Shown here piece after piece: positions 49,321-60,284 of a DNA stretch of 64,000 nt (positions within the stretch are counted from its first letter, which is position 1; the number at the start of each line of letters is the position of its first letter). Made by a program: the position numbers and the translations under genes. The notes beneath the pieces were generated by a model. That model saw only the letters and a list, made by a program, of their open reading frames with translations. It was not told the origin of the DNA and made no database searches. The stretch is from Boswellia sacra (Eukaryota; Streptophyta; Magnoliopsida; Sapindales; Burseraceae): assembly GCA_013180625.2 (NCBI GenBank), contig SNVD02006186.1, positions 1 through 64,000 on the forward strand, read 5' to 3'.

Positions 49321-50690
49321 ATTTGGCTGCTTAATTCCATATGACAACATATCGACATTGGGTTCATAATTATCGATCGAGTGGAGGACTGTTTACATGG
49401 GTGATAACAACACCTGTAAAATAGTAGGGGCTGGAGATGTTTGAATAAAAATGTTTGATGGTTCTACATGTACTATTTCCCGTGTACAACATGTACCAGA
49501 TATTTGAAAGTTTGATTAAGAAGGCTTCAAAATCTATGGAGAAAATAGTAAAATGAAGATGGTTAAAGGAGCTCTAGTAGTTGCAAAGGGAGAACTGATA
49601 GGTGATTTATATCGTTTGATAGTTGGCAAAGCTGTAATTGCTAATGCTGTGTGAGATTTGACTTCAATTTGGCATAGATGTTTAGGGCACATGAGCAAGA
49701 CAAGATAGCAATTTCTCTTTGATAGAAATTTGCTAAATGGATTAAAATCTATTAATATAGATTTTTGTGAAAACTATCTTGATGGAAAGCATTATAGAAC
49801 AAGTTTCCCTTCATCCACTGCTAGAAGTAATGATGTATTAGATTTGATACATTTTGATACATTTTGATATTTGTGAGACTCTTATTGCATCTATTAGAGG
49901 TGCAAAGCATTTTGTCTCATTCATTCATGACTTCTCTAAAAAAATTTGGGTGTATATGCTCATAAGAAAGAATGAAGCTTTTGATTGTTTTGCAAAGTTT
50001 AAGGCTTTGGTGGAAACTCAGAAAGAGAAAAAGATTAAGTGTTTGAAAACCGACAATAGAGGGGAGTACATCTCACCAGAGTTTAAGGAGTTTTGTAATA
50101 AACAGGCCATAGTAACACACATTTGACAGTTCTAAGAACTCCACAACAAAATGAGTGGTTGAAAGTATTAATTGTACACTCATGGATCATGCTAGAAGCA
50201 TGTGGAGTTGGCTGGTTGGAACAATGTTTTTGGGCAGAGATAGTACATACCCATGTTACTTGGTAAATCATTCTCTTATTATTGCATTAGATTACAAGAT
50301 TATTGAAGAGATATGATCGGACAAACCTATCAGTTATTCACTCCATCATATATTTGGTTGTGATGCTTATGTTTGGATTCTTAAAGAGCATAGGATTAAG
50401 CTGGATTCGACATCCAAAAGTGTGTTTTTCTCATCTATGTGGATGGAACAAAAGGGTACAGATTATGGGACCCTACTACCTATGAGGATAGTATTAGTTG
50501 AGATGTTGTCTTCAATGAAGATTCAATGCAAAAGATAGAGCAACTAAACTTGCAAACAATAGAGGTGGTAGAATTAGAAACTTCATATGAAGTTCAAGAT
50601 CAACATGACCAACAAGTCGAATACTTGAAGATGATGATAATGATGATGAGCATGAAATAGAAGAGGTTGAAACCCAAGAAATCAAAGTCG
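49320..50690 (+). pseudogene. Copia protease-to-integrase region
   Basis: Pieces of the pre-integrase (SIWHRCLGHMSK, about 49665) are followed by the integrase core HFVSFIHDFSKKIWVYMLIR and CLKTDNRGEYISPEFKEFC (49900-50100). Frames break around 50125. Confidence 0.8.
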
Positions 50691-50759
50691 ACCTGTTAGA
50701 GATTGAAGACCCTCAATTTGGCTTAAAGATATGTTACTGTTTATATTTCTATCACTAAA

Positions 50760-51760
50760 GAGCATGAGCCTTGTTAATATCAAGAAGCCTATGAATCCAA
50801 GGATGCTACTCAATGGAAAGCAGCTATGGAAGAGGAGATGGAGGCCCTACACAAAGACAAAACATGGGAATTAGTTCAATTAACCATAGGGAGAAAGGCT
50901 ATTGGTTGTAAATGGGTTTACAAGCTCAAGAAAGACACTAATGGAAATATCGAAAGATATAAAGCTCGGTTAGTGGTAAAAGGCTATGCTTAGAAATCCA
51001 GTATTGACTTCGATAAGTTTTTTTCTCCAGTTGTCCATTTAAGTACTATTCGTACGTTGTTGAGGTTGGTAGTTGTACTTGATTTAGAATTTGAGTAGTT
51101 AGATGTTAAAATTGCTTTTTTGGATGGGAATATTGAAGAGAAGTATATGACTCAACCCTAAGGCTTTGTTGAACAAAATGAAAAGAATTTGGTTTGTAGG
51201 TTGATCAAATCGCTATACAGTTTAAAATAAGCTCCTAGGTATTGATATAAGCAATTTGATTCTTTCATTTTGAGCTTAGAATTTCGAAGATGTGAAGTCG
51301 ATCATTTTGCCTACTTCTATAGTCATGGTAATGGTGATTTCATGATCCTGTTATTATATGTGGATGATATGTCAGTTGCTAGCACTAAGACAAATGGTAT
51401 TGCAAACTTGAAAGCTCATTTAGCTAGGGAGTTGGACATGAAAAATTTATGACCTACTAATAGGATTCTTAAGATGGTGATATTAAGAGCCAGAGAGAAC
51501 AAGAAAGTTTGGATAACTCATAGAAGTTATGTTGAAAAGATCTTGCGCTGCTTTAATATGCAAGACGCTAAACTAGTCTATTTTTAAACTCCTGATGGTT
51601 ATAAATTGTCTTCAGATCAGTCACCTAGCACTGAAGCAAAGAAGGCAAATATGTCTCGAGTACCATATTCATTAGCAATAAGGAGCATTATGTTTGCTAT
51701 AACTTGTATTACACCAGACATTACACAAGTAGTGGAAGTTGTGAGTAAATACATGGCTAA
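50760..51760 (+). pseudogene. Copia reverse transcriptase
   Basis: WKAAMEEEMEALHKDKTW-like start (about 50817), GCKWVYKLKKDTNGNIERYK, and the catalytic LLYVDDM (about 51352). At least three in-frame stops, so it is inactive. Confidence 0.88.
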
Positions 51761-51769
51761 TCCAAGTGG

Positions 51770-52320
51770 AGATCGTTAAATGCTATGGTGAAGTATACTT
51801 ATCGTTACTTGAAACGTACTTCAAAGGCTGCATTATGTTATAGTGGTCAAAATGTGCAGTTGGTTGGGTTTGTGGACTCAAATTTTCTAGGAGATCGAGA
51901 TAGAAGAAAGTCTACCATTGGTCATATATTCTTTGTGGTAGAAAAAGTGGTTAGTTGGATGTCTAAACTACAATCCAAGGTATTATCTTCTAGAAAAGCT
52001 AAGTATATGGCAGCCATGGAAGCATGTTAAGAAGGTACTTGGCTAAAGAGATTCCCTAATGATTTTCAAGTACGACAAATGCGATTGTGATTTATTGTGA
52101 TAGTTAGAGTGCAATATGTTTAGCTAAAAACTTGGTATTTCACTCAAGCTCAAATCACGTAAAGATTGAGTATCACTTTGTACGTGAAGCTTTGGAATAT
52201 GGTCAAATCTCGTTGTAAAAGGTTCACACTAATGACAACGTGGCAGATACGATGACTAAGCCTATCACAAGGGAGAAGTTCATTCAGTGCAAGACTTCTC
52301 TTAGGCTTGATGCTACCTGA
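51770..52320 (+). pseudogene. Copia RNase H
   Basis: VKYTYRYLKRTSKAALCYSG, VGFVDSNFLGDRDRRKSTIG and VLSSRKAKYMAAMEAC, then SNHVKIEYHFVREAL and NVADTMTKPI to the C-terminus near 52318. It is broken by a stop after MEAC. Confidence 0.87.
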
Positions 52321-52397
52321 TCATTGGCAACAAGGAAATATGCAATAGCTTTGGAATAATTTCACAGTAGAAGAGAAAGAAGACTTAAGTGGGAGAA

Positions 52398-52922
52398 TGT
52401 TGAAATAGGAATCCTTTTCATATTATGATTAGATTTATAATTAATAGATTCCTATTTAGGATATTAGTTAATTGTGAATTCTTGTTCTTCTAGGATTAGA
52501 ATTTATCTTATTTAGGATTATACACTTAGTTTCTTATGTATTGAGGAAAGTTATCCTATTTTGGGCTATTTTGTATAATACTATTAAGATTGGTTATCCT
52601 ACTAGTTGGGGACTATAACAGTACAAATAGGTGATCTCTAGTAATGCTTTGGTATAACATATGACAAAAAACACAAAGCTCTCTTACAGGGTGTATGAGA
52701 CCTTTTAGTTGAGAGGTTGTGAGGATTCTCCAAAATCTTGTAAGTGTTTCTTTTTCTAGTAAAGAGTATATTTCTTAGTTAGCCCCGTGAACGTAAGCAT
52801 ATTACTGAACCACGTAAATCTTGCATGTATTCTCCTGCATCTCTATTTTTCTCTACTTTGTTGTTTCCCTGGGCGATATTTTGAACCTATTGATATTGGG
52901 TTTGACATTATATTCCACAACA
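52398..52922 (+). repeat. 3' LTR of the complete Copia
   Basis: 525 bp, preceded by the purine tract AAGTGGGAGAA, and ending CCACAACA before the ATTTT duplication. Confidence 0.92.
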
Positions 52923-53501
52923 ATTTTCATCCTACTAATGAATATTTAACTTCAAGTTGGAAAAAATGTAGAATGAAAAAAAGTCAATGGAGACTTTCAT
53001 ATACAATAATTTTTTTTTTGTCACAATAAGCTTTGTATTCATTTAACATCTTCACATGAACAAATTATTTAATAACTTCATGTTGGAGGATTTGGAGTTT
53101 GTTTAAGCTATGAAACACCATTGCTTTGGTTAAGGAAAGATACAATGGCCAAAATTAAAGTGTGATATAGGAAGATATGCCCAAAAAAATCATATATGTA
53201 AATCAGCCAAGGGTTAATCTCCAAACATTGGATTATATACGCCTTTGCAAATTTCAAAAATATCTGGGAAGAATTGAATATTGACTTCATGTAGGGACTA
53301 TCCTGTATTTTGCGTGGTAGGATTTGGTAATGGTTATGGTTGTTCACTTCTAAAAAATGGCTTATTTTATCTCATGAAAAAATTTTGTTGATGCTTAAGA
53401 TATTGCTATTGTATTTTTTTCGTGAGATTGTTCGTTTACATGGTATTCCCAAAACTATTACTTTAGATGGTGATGTCAAGTTCCTTAGCCATTTTTAGAA
53501 G
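52923..53501 (+). mobile_element. Old Gypsy element, segment 2: integrase
   Basis: Resumes after the Copia. Shifted frames give integrase zinc-region pieces near 53140-53260 and the core [16 protein letters not shown] followed by KFLSHF (53415-53496). It breaks at 53501 where the younger Gypsy inserts. Confidence 0.85.
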
Positions 53502-54870
53502 TGACACATCCGAAAATAGGATTGTCTCCCAAGTATAGGAGTGTCGAAGTAAAAAACCCGGTGAGTCCGGGGTCGATCCACGAGGAAGGGAATTTAAGCG
53601 CTACAAACTATAAAGTAAGCAATATGATGTGGATGATTTAAAGAGATGACAAGATAATATTAACAAATATAAATAAGGAACAAGTTCATAAACAATAAAT
53701 TAGAATCACACAAGAAAAATCAACACAATAATAATGAAGGCTAAGGTTAGGGGATCCGCCCTTGATATTTCGAATAAGGATAATTAGCCTATTTTAGTTA
53801 TATGAATTATATTTGTTTCATTACCAACATTTATACCACTTCTTGTAAATGGGTTCAAGCATCCAATGTGCCAATCATCATATGTCTACAACAAATCAAG
53901 GTTCCTAACTAGATTCGTGTCGGTAAGGAAGAACCATACATCATCTAGAAAGGATCCAAGCATTTGATGTGCCAAGGATTGTCAACAATGGATCAAGACC
54001 TTCACTTTACGAGTGGTGTCAAGATTGATTAAGAAAATAAATATAAATCATATAAAATAAACAACACAAGATTACGATTATTAAGCACATACCAAGGGTT
54101 ATAGAATCCTTATTCTCATACCAAGGGTTTCACCCTTTCACCTTAGCAAAAGAGAAATTAGAAAGACATTATAAGAGAAAGAACACAAATTGCAAAAAAA
54201 AGGAAATTCATTAATAACATTAAAACACAAGAGAGAAACACAATACAAGATCTCAGCAAAGGCCAAGATGCCCTAATGGGTCACAAGGCACCTCTATTTA
54301 TAGATACATCCAGGGGCAAACTTGTCAAATTACAAGGGCATAATTGTCAAATATTATTTGTAAATATCTTTGACAATTGGGATCATTAGGCACCGACTTT
54401 GACCATCAATTTTGACATTGAAATATTGAGAATTTTAATCACATGTCTTCATGAAAGTTGTAGATATTTTTCTCAGCTTTCTATAACGTAATGATTCGCA
54501 TAATTTGGATATGTATTTTGAGAGATACGGTCCAAATACTGAGGCCTGGTCAGACTGGGCCGAGACTGTAGATGGGTTCACTTCAAGCCCAATTTTGGTC
54601 CACTAAGAGCCCAAATTTGATGATGCTTGTGAATGCAATCTTGTAGACAATTAAATCAGCTTTCCAAAACATTAAGAATTGCACCATTCTGATTATAAAT
54701 AGAGAGTTATGCCCATTTTACCAAACCTGTAACAAAACCAAAATTAAGAAGAAGTTAATTCCAAAGATGCAAAGACTACAAATATGCTTAAGTTGAGGAA
54801 TTTAATGACACTATTAATGCAATATGATGAACTAAGCTCTTATTAAATATACATATTTAAGTGTTCATCA
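53502..54870 (-). repeat. 3' LTR of the younger Gypsy (complete, 1369 bp)
   Basis: On the minus strand it begins TGATGAACACTTAAA and ends GGATGTGTCA. The polypurine tract GTTGGGGGGTG lies next to it (54871-54881). Confidence 0.9.
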
Positions 54871-54881
54871 CACCCCCCAAC
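54871..54881 (-). other. Polypurine tract of the younger Gypsy
   Basis: Minus strand GTTGGGGGGTG directly before the LTR start TGATGAAC. Confidence 0.8.
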
Positions 54882-55867
54882 TAGCTTATTGCTAGTCCCC
54901 AGCAATTAAAGCGTTATTATTTAGAAGTGATTTATAGAATTTTACATCCAAGGTGGTCATTATTGCACTCTCCTTGATTTTATCCAAGTAAACAAACTCT
55001 CAACCAATTATTATTATTATTATTTTTATGACTCATGTACGCTTCGGTCAAGATATCTATAAACTTTCTTTTTGTGCTCAGTCAACACATGACTATGGGG
55101 CTTATTAGAAAGAAGCCATATCAGTTCTAATATTTGTTAAGGCTAACAACCTTAGGTAATGGGTATTTATTCATTTTATATATATATATTTTTTTTCTCT
55201 CTCTTTTTTTTTTGAAGGAATGCATCTTTAACCCATGTAGCGAGCCTTAGGCTAATGACTCCCAGACCAGTTGGCCTTAGGGCATTAGGTGTTAAGACAC
55301 CCCTTCGAGCTTAACGACTCGGGTTACCGATGCTTTATTTTTGCTTAGAAACTTGTGGATAGTGCAATGTTCAATCCCATTAAGCTTTCTCCTTGATCCA
55401 TGTAGCGAGCTTTGAGCCAATAGCTCCCAAACCAGTTGGTCTTAGGGTATTAGGTATTGAGGCACCCCTCAAGCTTAATTGCTCGAATTAAGGAGGCTAC
55501 GAGACCAAACTTATCCACAATTGCTCTCTCTTTTTTTTTCTACTTTTTTTTCACTTTTTTTTTTGTTTTTTTGTTTTAATTTTTTTTTTTTTTTTAACTT
55601 TCCCCTTCCTTTGCGTTGTTATCCTAAACAAAACAAAAGAACTCAATATTACAACATTTCATTTTGCCACCCACAATCATGCATCAAGGTATGTGTGTGT
55701 GTGTGAAGAAAGGTTCATGAATACTTGCTTAATGAGTACATAAGCACACAAATTTTTTTTTTTTAAATGATAAGGTTGTGAGAGTTCATAGATTTGAATA
55801 ATTCAAAGTGAAATGAATAAGACCTCCTTGTTATAAAATTCAAAAATCAAGACTAAATAATATCATG
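54882..55867. other. Non-coding 3' part of the younger Gypsy with an internal repeat and poly-pyrimidine tract
   Basis: A phrase (CATGTAGCGAGCCTTAGGCT and following about 75 bases) occurs at about 55236-55310 and again at about 55399-55470. A long T/C-rich tract lies at about 55520-55605, which is A/G-rich on the element's sense strand. The open frame at 55479-55706 is just this tract. Confidence 0.7.
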
Positions 55868-56407
55868 TTAGCTAAAATGAGTTTACAAGATCAAAATAAA
55901 ATGACAAATTGGTTAGAATGGGTTTCAAGAGTTCAAACTGGCCCTCCCTACTCTGCTATTCCTGACCGAGAATGCGTCTCAAGAGGATTTTAACTCCTTA
56001 CACCGCACTTTGAATCTAATTACTAACTCACTTTTTTTTTGAAAGAAAAAAGAAAATTCAAGACACACTTATGTCTACTATCCTTCCACCCCAACCAAAT
56101 GAAACATTGTCCTCAATGTTTAAATGTAGAGAGTTAGCTAAAATGAGTTCACAAGATCAAAATAAAATGATAAATTGGTTAGAATGGGTTTCAAGAGTTC
56201 AAACTGGCCCTCCCTACTCTGCCATTCCTGACCCAGAATGCGTCTCAAGAGGATTTGAACTCCTTACACCGTACTCTGAATCTAATACTAACTCGCTTTT
56301 TTTTTCTTTTTTTGCAAGAAAAAATAAAATTTCAAGACACACTTATGTCTACTATCCTTCCCCCCCAACCAAATGAAACATTGTCCTCAACGTTTAAATG
56401 TAGAGAG
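55868..56407. repeat. Tandem duplication, about 264-bp and 276-bp copies
   Basis: The unit begins GTTAGCTAAAATGAGTT and ends at TTTAAATGTAGAGA; copy 1 is 55868-56131 and copy 2 is 56132-56407, with about 93 percent identity by eye. Each copy ends with a pyrimidine run that on the sense strand reads GGTTGGGG, like a second polypurine tract. Confidence 0.85.
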
Positions 56408-56510
56408 ATAAAGTATAGGAGACATTACCTGAAGCTTCTGTTATTCAAGAGAGATGACCTGAAAGACTCATAAAATACAATGCTAAAAATAAAATAAGGA
56501 CAAGAAAAAA

Positions 56511-57161
56511 TTACAAACGGAGATTCAGATCCAATTTGCACTTTTTGTTTTGCCCTCCTGCCCAATTAATTTGAGTACTAGCTGGGTCAGGTTCATACTC
56601 AAGTTCTTGTAATTTGTCAAGTAACTCACCAGCAGAAGTGGCAGAAACAAGGATCTTTCTCGCTGAATGAGGGATAAAATTTTGTTCCACAGCTGCATCA
56701 ACAAAACTTATCAAAGGATCAAAGAAATTTTTAACATTCAACAAACCTATGGGTTTTTTATGGAGATTCAGTTGGGCCCAAAAGGCAATTTGAAAAATTT
56801 CTTCAAGAGTGCCAAAGCCACCTGGTAAAGCAATAAAGGCATCTGAATTGATGAGCATATGTGCCATGCGTTCATGCACAGAGGAGACTTGTAACTCCGT
56901 CCCAACCGTTTTTCCAACGATGCTTTCTATGGCCAAAGCTTTAGGAATAACTCCTAAAACTTGACTACCTCCTACATGTGTAGCTATTGACACACAACCC
57001 ATTAACCCGAGGCTACCTCCCCCATAAACCACATGAATCTTTCTTTCAGCAAGTAGCCTACCAAGATAGTTTGCTACTTCTATAAACTCCTCACTTTTAC
57101 CCGGTCGAGATCCGCAGAATACACATATCCTTTGGATTTGACGTTGTGAAGTTCCCTCCAT
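56511..57161 (-). CDS. LOG: LOG-type cytokinin riboside 5'-monophosphate phosphoribohydrolase, intronless, inside the retrotransposon
   Basis: LOG enzymes release the active cytokinin base and ribose 5-phosphate from cytokinin nucleotides in one step in the cytosol/nucleus (family knowledge). The 216-residue frame has normal LOG length and is unbroken: GSRPGKSEEF near residues 17-26, the nucleotide-binding GGGSLGLMG (47-55), a conserved Arg in HERMAHM (R98), and the signature PGGFGTLEE (113-121). Host LOG genes normally have several introns; this copy has none. It lies on the element's sense strand between integrase and 3' LTR, 350 bases past the cysteine-cluster ORF. A TATA-like box is 50 bases upstream of its ATG. 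The C-terminus is unusual for LOG: KKCKLDLNLRL, a basic patch plus an LxLxL pattern. The open frame inside an element with broken RT suggests recent capture or selection. Enzymatic activity is inferred, not shown. Confidence 0.93.
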   Translation of the reverse strand: MEGTSQRQIQRICVFCGSRPGKSEEFIEVANYLGRLLAERKIHVVYGGGSLGLMGCVSIATHVGGSQVLGVIPKALAIESIVGKTVGTELQVSSVHERMAHMLINSDAFIALPGGFGTLEEIFQIAFWAQLNLHKKPIGLLNVKNFFDPLISFVDAAVEQNFIPHSARKILVSATSAGELLDKLQELEYEPDPASTQINWAGGQNKKCKLDLNLRL

Positions 57162-57210
57162 GTCTATGGAACTCTCTAACTATGTGTGAAGAAGAGAACA
57201 AGATATGTGG

Positions 57211-57218
57211 TATTTATA
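57211..57218 (-). promoter_or_regulatory. TATA-like box of the LOG gene
   Basis: Minus strand CTCTATAAATACC contains TATAAATA, 50 bases upstream of the LOG ATG. It is followed by a CT-rich leader, like a short plant 5' untranslated region. Confidence 0.6.
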
Positions 57219-57511
57219 GAGTGCAAAAAGGTATGCTAATGATGATATCTAGCTAGGTAGCTCGGTTGTTTGTTGAAAAAGTTGACAATAATGCATAAAA
57301 ATTCAAAAGATTATGAAATTAGACACCATAAGTCAAACAAAAGATACAAATTCAAAAATGACAGCTATGAGGTATTAAAATTCAAAAATGATGGCACGCA
57401 TGCATATATACAGATAGTTGTGACTGTGGCTCACATCTTCCTCTGGTTTTACGTCCAGAAACGACTTAAACACCTTCTATGAGTTGGGGATATGCTTCCC
57501 ATCCAGTTTTC
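57219..57511. other. Spacer between the two accessory ORFs
   Basis: AT-rich, no coding signal. It carries short repeats of AAATTCAAAAATGA (about 57350-57395). If the LOG copy brought a promoter, it lies here. Confidence 0.6.
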
Positions 57512-58024
57512 TTATAAACTGGCAAATAGGTCATTTTGAATCAAATTCCCAAGACTATAGCGTTCCTGCTCATCTCGGAATTGTGTCCACAAATAAAAAA
57601 TTTCACACTGCACAAGTCCACAATAATGCGTCTCAAGAGTCGTTCGGATATCATCCAAAGACTCCTTACTCAGTCCATTCTTGATGAACTGTAGTTTATC
57701 CTCTCGATTGTTAGACAAATATCCCAAGGAGCGGCAATGCTGGTTACAAGTCCATCTTGCATATCTGGGACAAACTTGTAACCTTTTCGCTTTTCGCTTT
57801 TTGGCGTAAGAGCTTTTTCCCATACCTGGCATGTGAGACACAAGATTATCTGAAAATTCATAGGAAAATCGAACCTTGGCTTCAATTAACCATCTTACTT
57901 TGACAGGCATACCCTTACACATCAACATACTTAGTCTTTCTGCACGAGCTTTGTAAATTTTGAGCAAATCATTTGGAGGAAGAGAGGGAAAATGTTTGTG
58001 CAGATTTGAGAGAATGGTGTCCAT
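57512..58024 (-). CDS. Accessory ORF resembling the cysteine-rich nucleic-acid-binding protein of carla-like plant viruses
   Basis: An unbroken 170-residue frame on the sense strand, 117 bases after integrase. The N-terminal 60 residues look helical. Next come a GKSSYAKKRKAKR basic stretch (69-81) and a cysteine cluster C85, C93, C97. In the middle, FIKNG (113-117) is followed by a C-terminal acidic/aromatic tail. A Gly-Ser-Ser-Tyr-Ala/basic/Cys arrangement is the hallmark of the small zinc-binding proteins at the 3' end of carlavirus and allied genomes, which bind nucleic acid and in some cases suppress RNA silencing (family knowledge). One usual cysteine is not at its expected place, and the frame is longer than typical. 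The assignment is by pattern recognition only. It could be an endogenised viral gene, or an unrelated basic protein of the Tat/Athila lineage. Confidence 0.55.
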   Translation of the reverse strand: MDTILSNLHKHFPSLPPNDLLKIYKARAERLSMLMCKGMPVKVRWLIEAKVRFSYEFSDNLVSHMPGMGKSSYAKKRKAKRLQVCPRYARWTCNQHCRSLGYLSNNREDKLQFIKNGLSKESLDDIRTTLETHYCGLVQCEIFYLWTQFRDEQERYSLGNLIQNDLFASL

Positions 58025-58140
58025 GCGAGAAAAGAAAGGAAAATGAATGCAATGTGAGCAACAGTTTTTAGGGAATTGAAAAACCGACTTTAAAAGTCAC
58101 GGAGTACCGTATCCGCCACTTGACCGGGAAAAATCAATCC

Positions 58141-59274
58141 TTAAAAAGGATCGATTAAAGCAATGGACTCTTCGTTTTGGTCAAAATTTTCAAAGAATGG
58201 TTTTAACCGTTGTCCATTAACTTTAAACACATTACCATTCTTTCTCAATTTCAACTGCTCCATGAGGAAAAACATTTTTAACAATGAAAGGCCCAGTCCA
58301 ACGAGACCGAAGTTTACCAAAAAACAAATGCAATCTTGAATCATACAAAAGAACTTTTTGTGAAGGTTCAAAAGATTTTCTAACAATGGATTTGTCATGA
58401 AAAACTTCATTTTTTCTTTGTAGATTTTAGAATTTTCATAAGCCTCATTCCTGATTTCTTCAAGTTCACTCAGTTGGAGTTTACGTAACTTGCAAGCATC
58501 ATTCAAATTTGTGTTGAATGTTTTAATAGCACAATAAGCTTTATGCTCAATTTCCACAGGCAAGTGACAAGGTTTTCCATAAACTAGTCTATAAGGAGAC
58601 ATTCCTAATGATGTTTTAAAAGCAGCTCGGTAAGCCCAAAGTGTATCATTAAGTCTTAAAGACTAATCTTTACGATTTGGGTTAACCGTTTTTTCTAAGA
58701 TCTGTTTTGTCTCCCTATTAGCTAATTCAACTTGTCCACTTGTTTGTGGGTGATAAGGTGTAGAAATTTTATGGGTTATTCCATATTTCTTCATTAAAGT
58801 TTCAAATGGTTTGTTACAAAAATGTGTACCCCCATCACTAATAATGACTCGGGGAATTCCAAATCTACTCAAGATATTCTCTTTCAAGAATTTGACAACT
58901 GTTTTGTGATCATGGTTTCGACATGGAATTGCCTCGACCCATTTTGAAACATAGTCTACTGCAATAAGGATGTACACAAAACCAAATGATGATGGAAAGG
59001 GTCCCATAAAATCAATACCCCAATAGTCAAAGATTTCAACAACAAGAATGGGATTCAAAGGCATCATGTTTCTTTTTGAAATGGATCCCAATTTTTGACA
59101 ATTTTCACACGTTTTGCAAAATGCATGTGCATCTTTAAATAAGGTGGGCCAACAAAATCCACATTTTAAGATCTTAGCAGCTGTTTTTCTAGATGAAAAA
59201 TGTCCTCCACATGCTTCAGAATGACAAAAGTTAATGACACTACTTACCTCATTGTCGAGTATGCATCTTCTCAT
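58141..59274 (-). pseudogene. Gypsy integrase of the younger element (one in-frame stop)
   Basis: The HHCC zinc site (CHSEACGGHF, then CKTCENC) is followed by the DDE core: YWGIDFMGPFPSSFGFVYIL, VIISDGGTHFCNKPFE and TPYHPQTSGQVELANRE. A single in-frame stop at 58663-58665 precedes the C-terminal part ([20 protein letters not shown]). The C-terminal region drifts out of frame after about 58400. Confidence 0.92.
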
Positions 59275-59639
59275 TATTTGGTCTGGACAATATTTGAACA
59301 GATATGGGTCATCCTAGTAAAAATTTTTCACCTCGGTAAAAATTGTCTTTTGTCTTGAGCATTCCAAAGAGGTGGCATTTTTCCTTTGTCGCAAGAAATT
59401 ACAGTGTTAGCAAACCAAGGTAGAGTAACACGGAGAATAAAAATTCATCAGGAAAAGAAACATTGATAGGTGAAGTTTCAATTAACTGTCTCTGTCGTTT
59501 AGTCTTGAAAGATGATCAGCAACGACCATTTTCAGCTCCTTTCTTATCCTTTATTATGATGTTGAATTCTTGGAGCAATAATGATCACCGTATCAATCTA
59601 GGTTTTGCATCCTGTTTAGTCATTAAATATCTCACAGTT

Positions 59640-60230
59640 GCATCGGTTATGTAAACAATTGTTGGAGAGCCAATTAAAAATAGAGATTCGAATTTGTCCA
59701 AGCACAAATACTACTGCAAGTATTTTTTCAGTTGTTGTGTAATTCATTTGTGCATCATTTAAAGTCCTACTTTGCATAGTATATCACATAAGGCTTACGC
59801 TTCTTTTCCTTGTCCTAAGACAGCACCAACTGCATAGTCGCTTGCATCACATCAATTCAAAAGGCAAGGACCATCAGGAGATTGCATAATTGGAGCAGTT
59901 GTTAAAAGCCCAATTAATGTATCAAAGACATTTTGACATTCTAGGAGTCCATTCAAAGGAAGTATCTTTATTAAGAGGGTTACAAAGAGTTTAGATATAG
60001 CACTCAAATTTCCTTATGAATCCTCCTATAAAAATCCAGCATGCCCTAAGAATGAAGGACCTCTTTAACTGTTTTGGTGGAGGCAAATGGGAAATTAATT
60101 CAACTTTTTGCTTTGTCCACTTCATTCCGTTTAGAAGACACCAACTGGACCTAAGACAATTCCCGAAGTGACCATATAATGACATTTTTCCCAATTCAAA
60201 ATAAGACCCTTTTCTACACACCTTTTTAGG
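59640..60230 (-). pseudogene. Gypsy RNase H and RT C-terminal region, younger element
   Basis: Reading in several frames gives CDASDYAVGAVLGQGKEA (about 59850-59790), the RNase H start, and ending pieces of RT before it. Frameshifts are frequent. Confidence 0.75.
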
Positions 60231-60284
60231 ACTTTTTTTCTAAAGTTTCCAAGACAATTATCCAAAGAGTTTCCACAAAGACAG

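Larger units (their letters stand above)
47682..52922 (+). mobile_element. Complete Copia element with LTRs and target duplication, decayed
   Basis: 5' LTR 47682-48203 and 3' LTR 52398-52922 both begin TGTTGAAATA and end ACA. The perfect 5-bp duplication ATTTT lies at 47677-47681 and 52923-52927. The primer-binding site is at 48206-48217. gag starts at 48459 and domains follow in Copia order to RNase H. LTRs agree about 85 percent by eye and the coding part has many stops, so this is an old, dead insertion in the Gypsy element. Confidence 0.95.

Noticed and set aside
55479..55706. Open frame with a long Phe/Leu-rich product
   Set aside because: It is the translation of a poly-T/C tract in the Gypsy 3' untranslated region.
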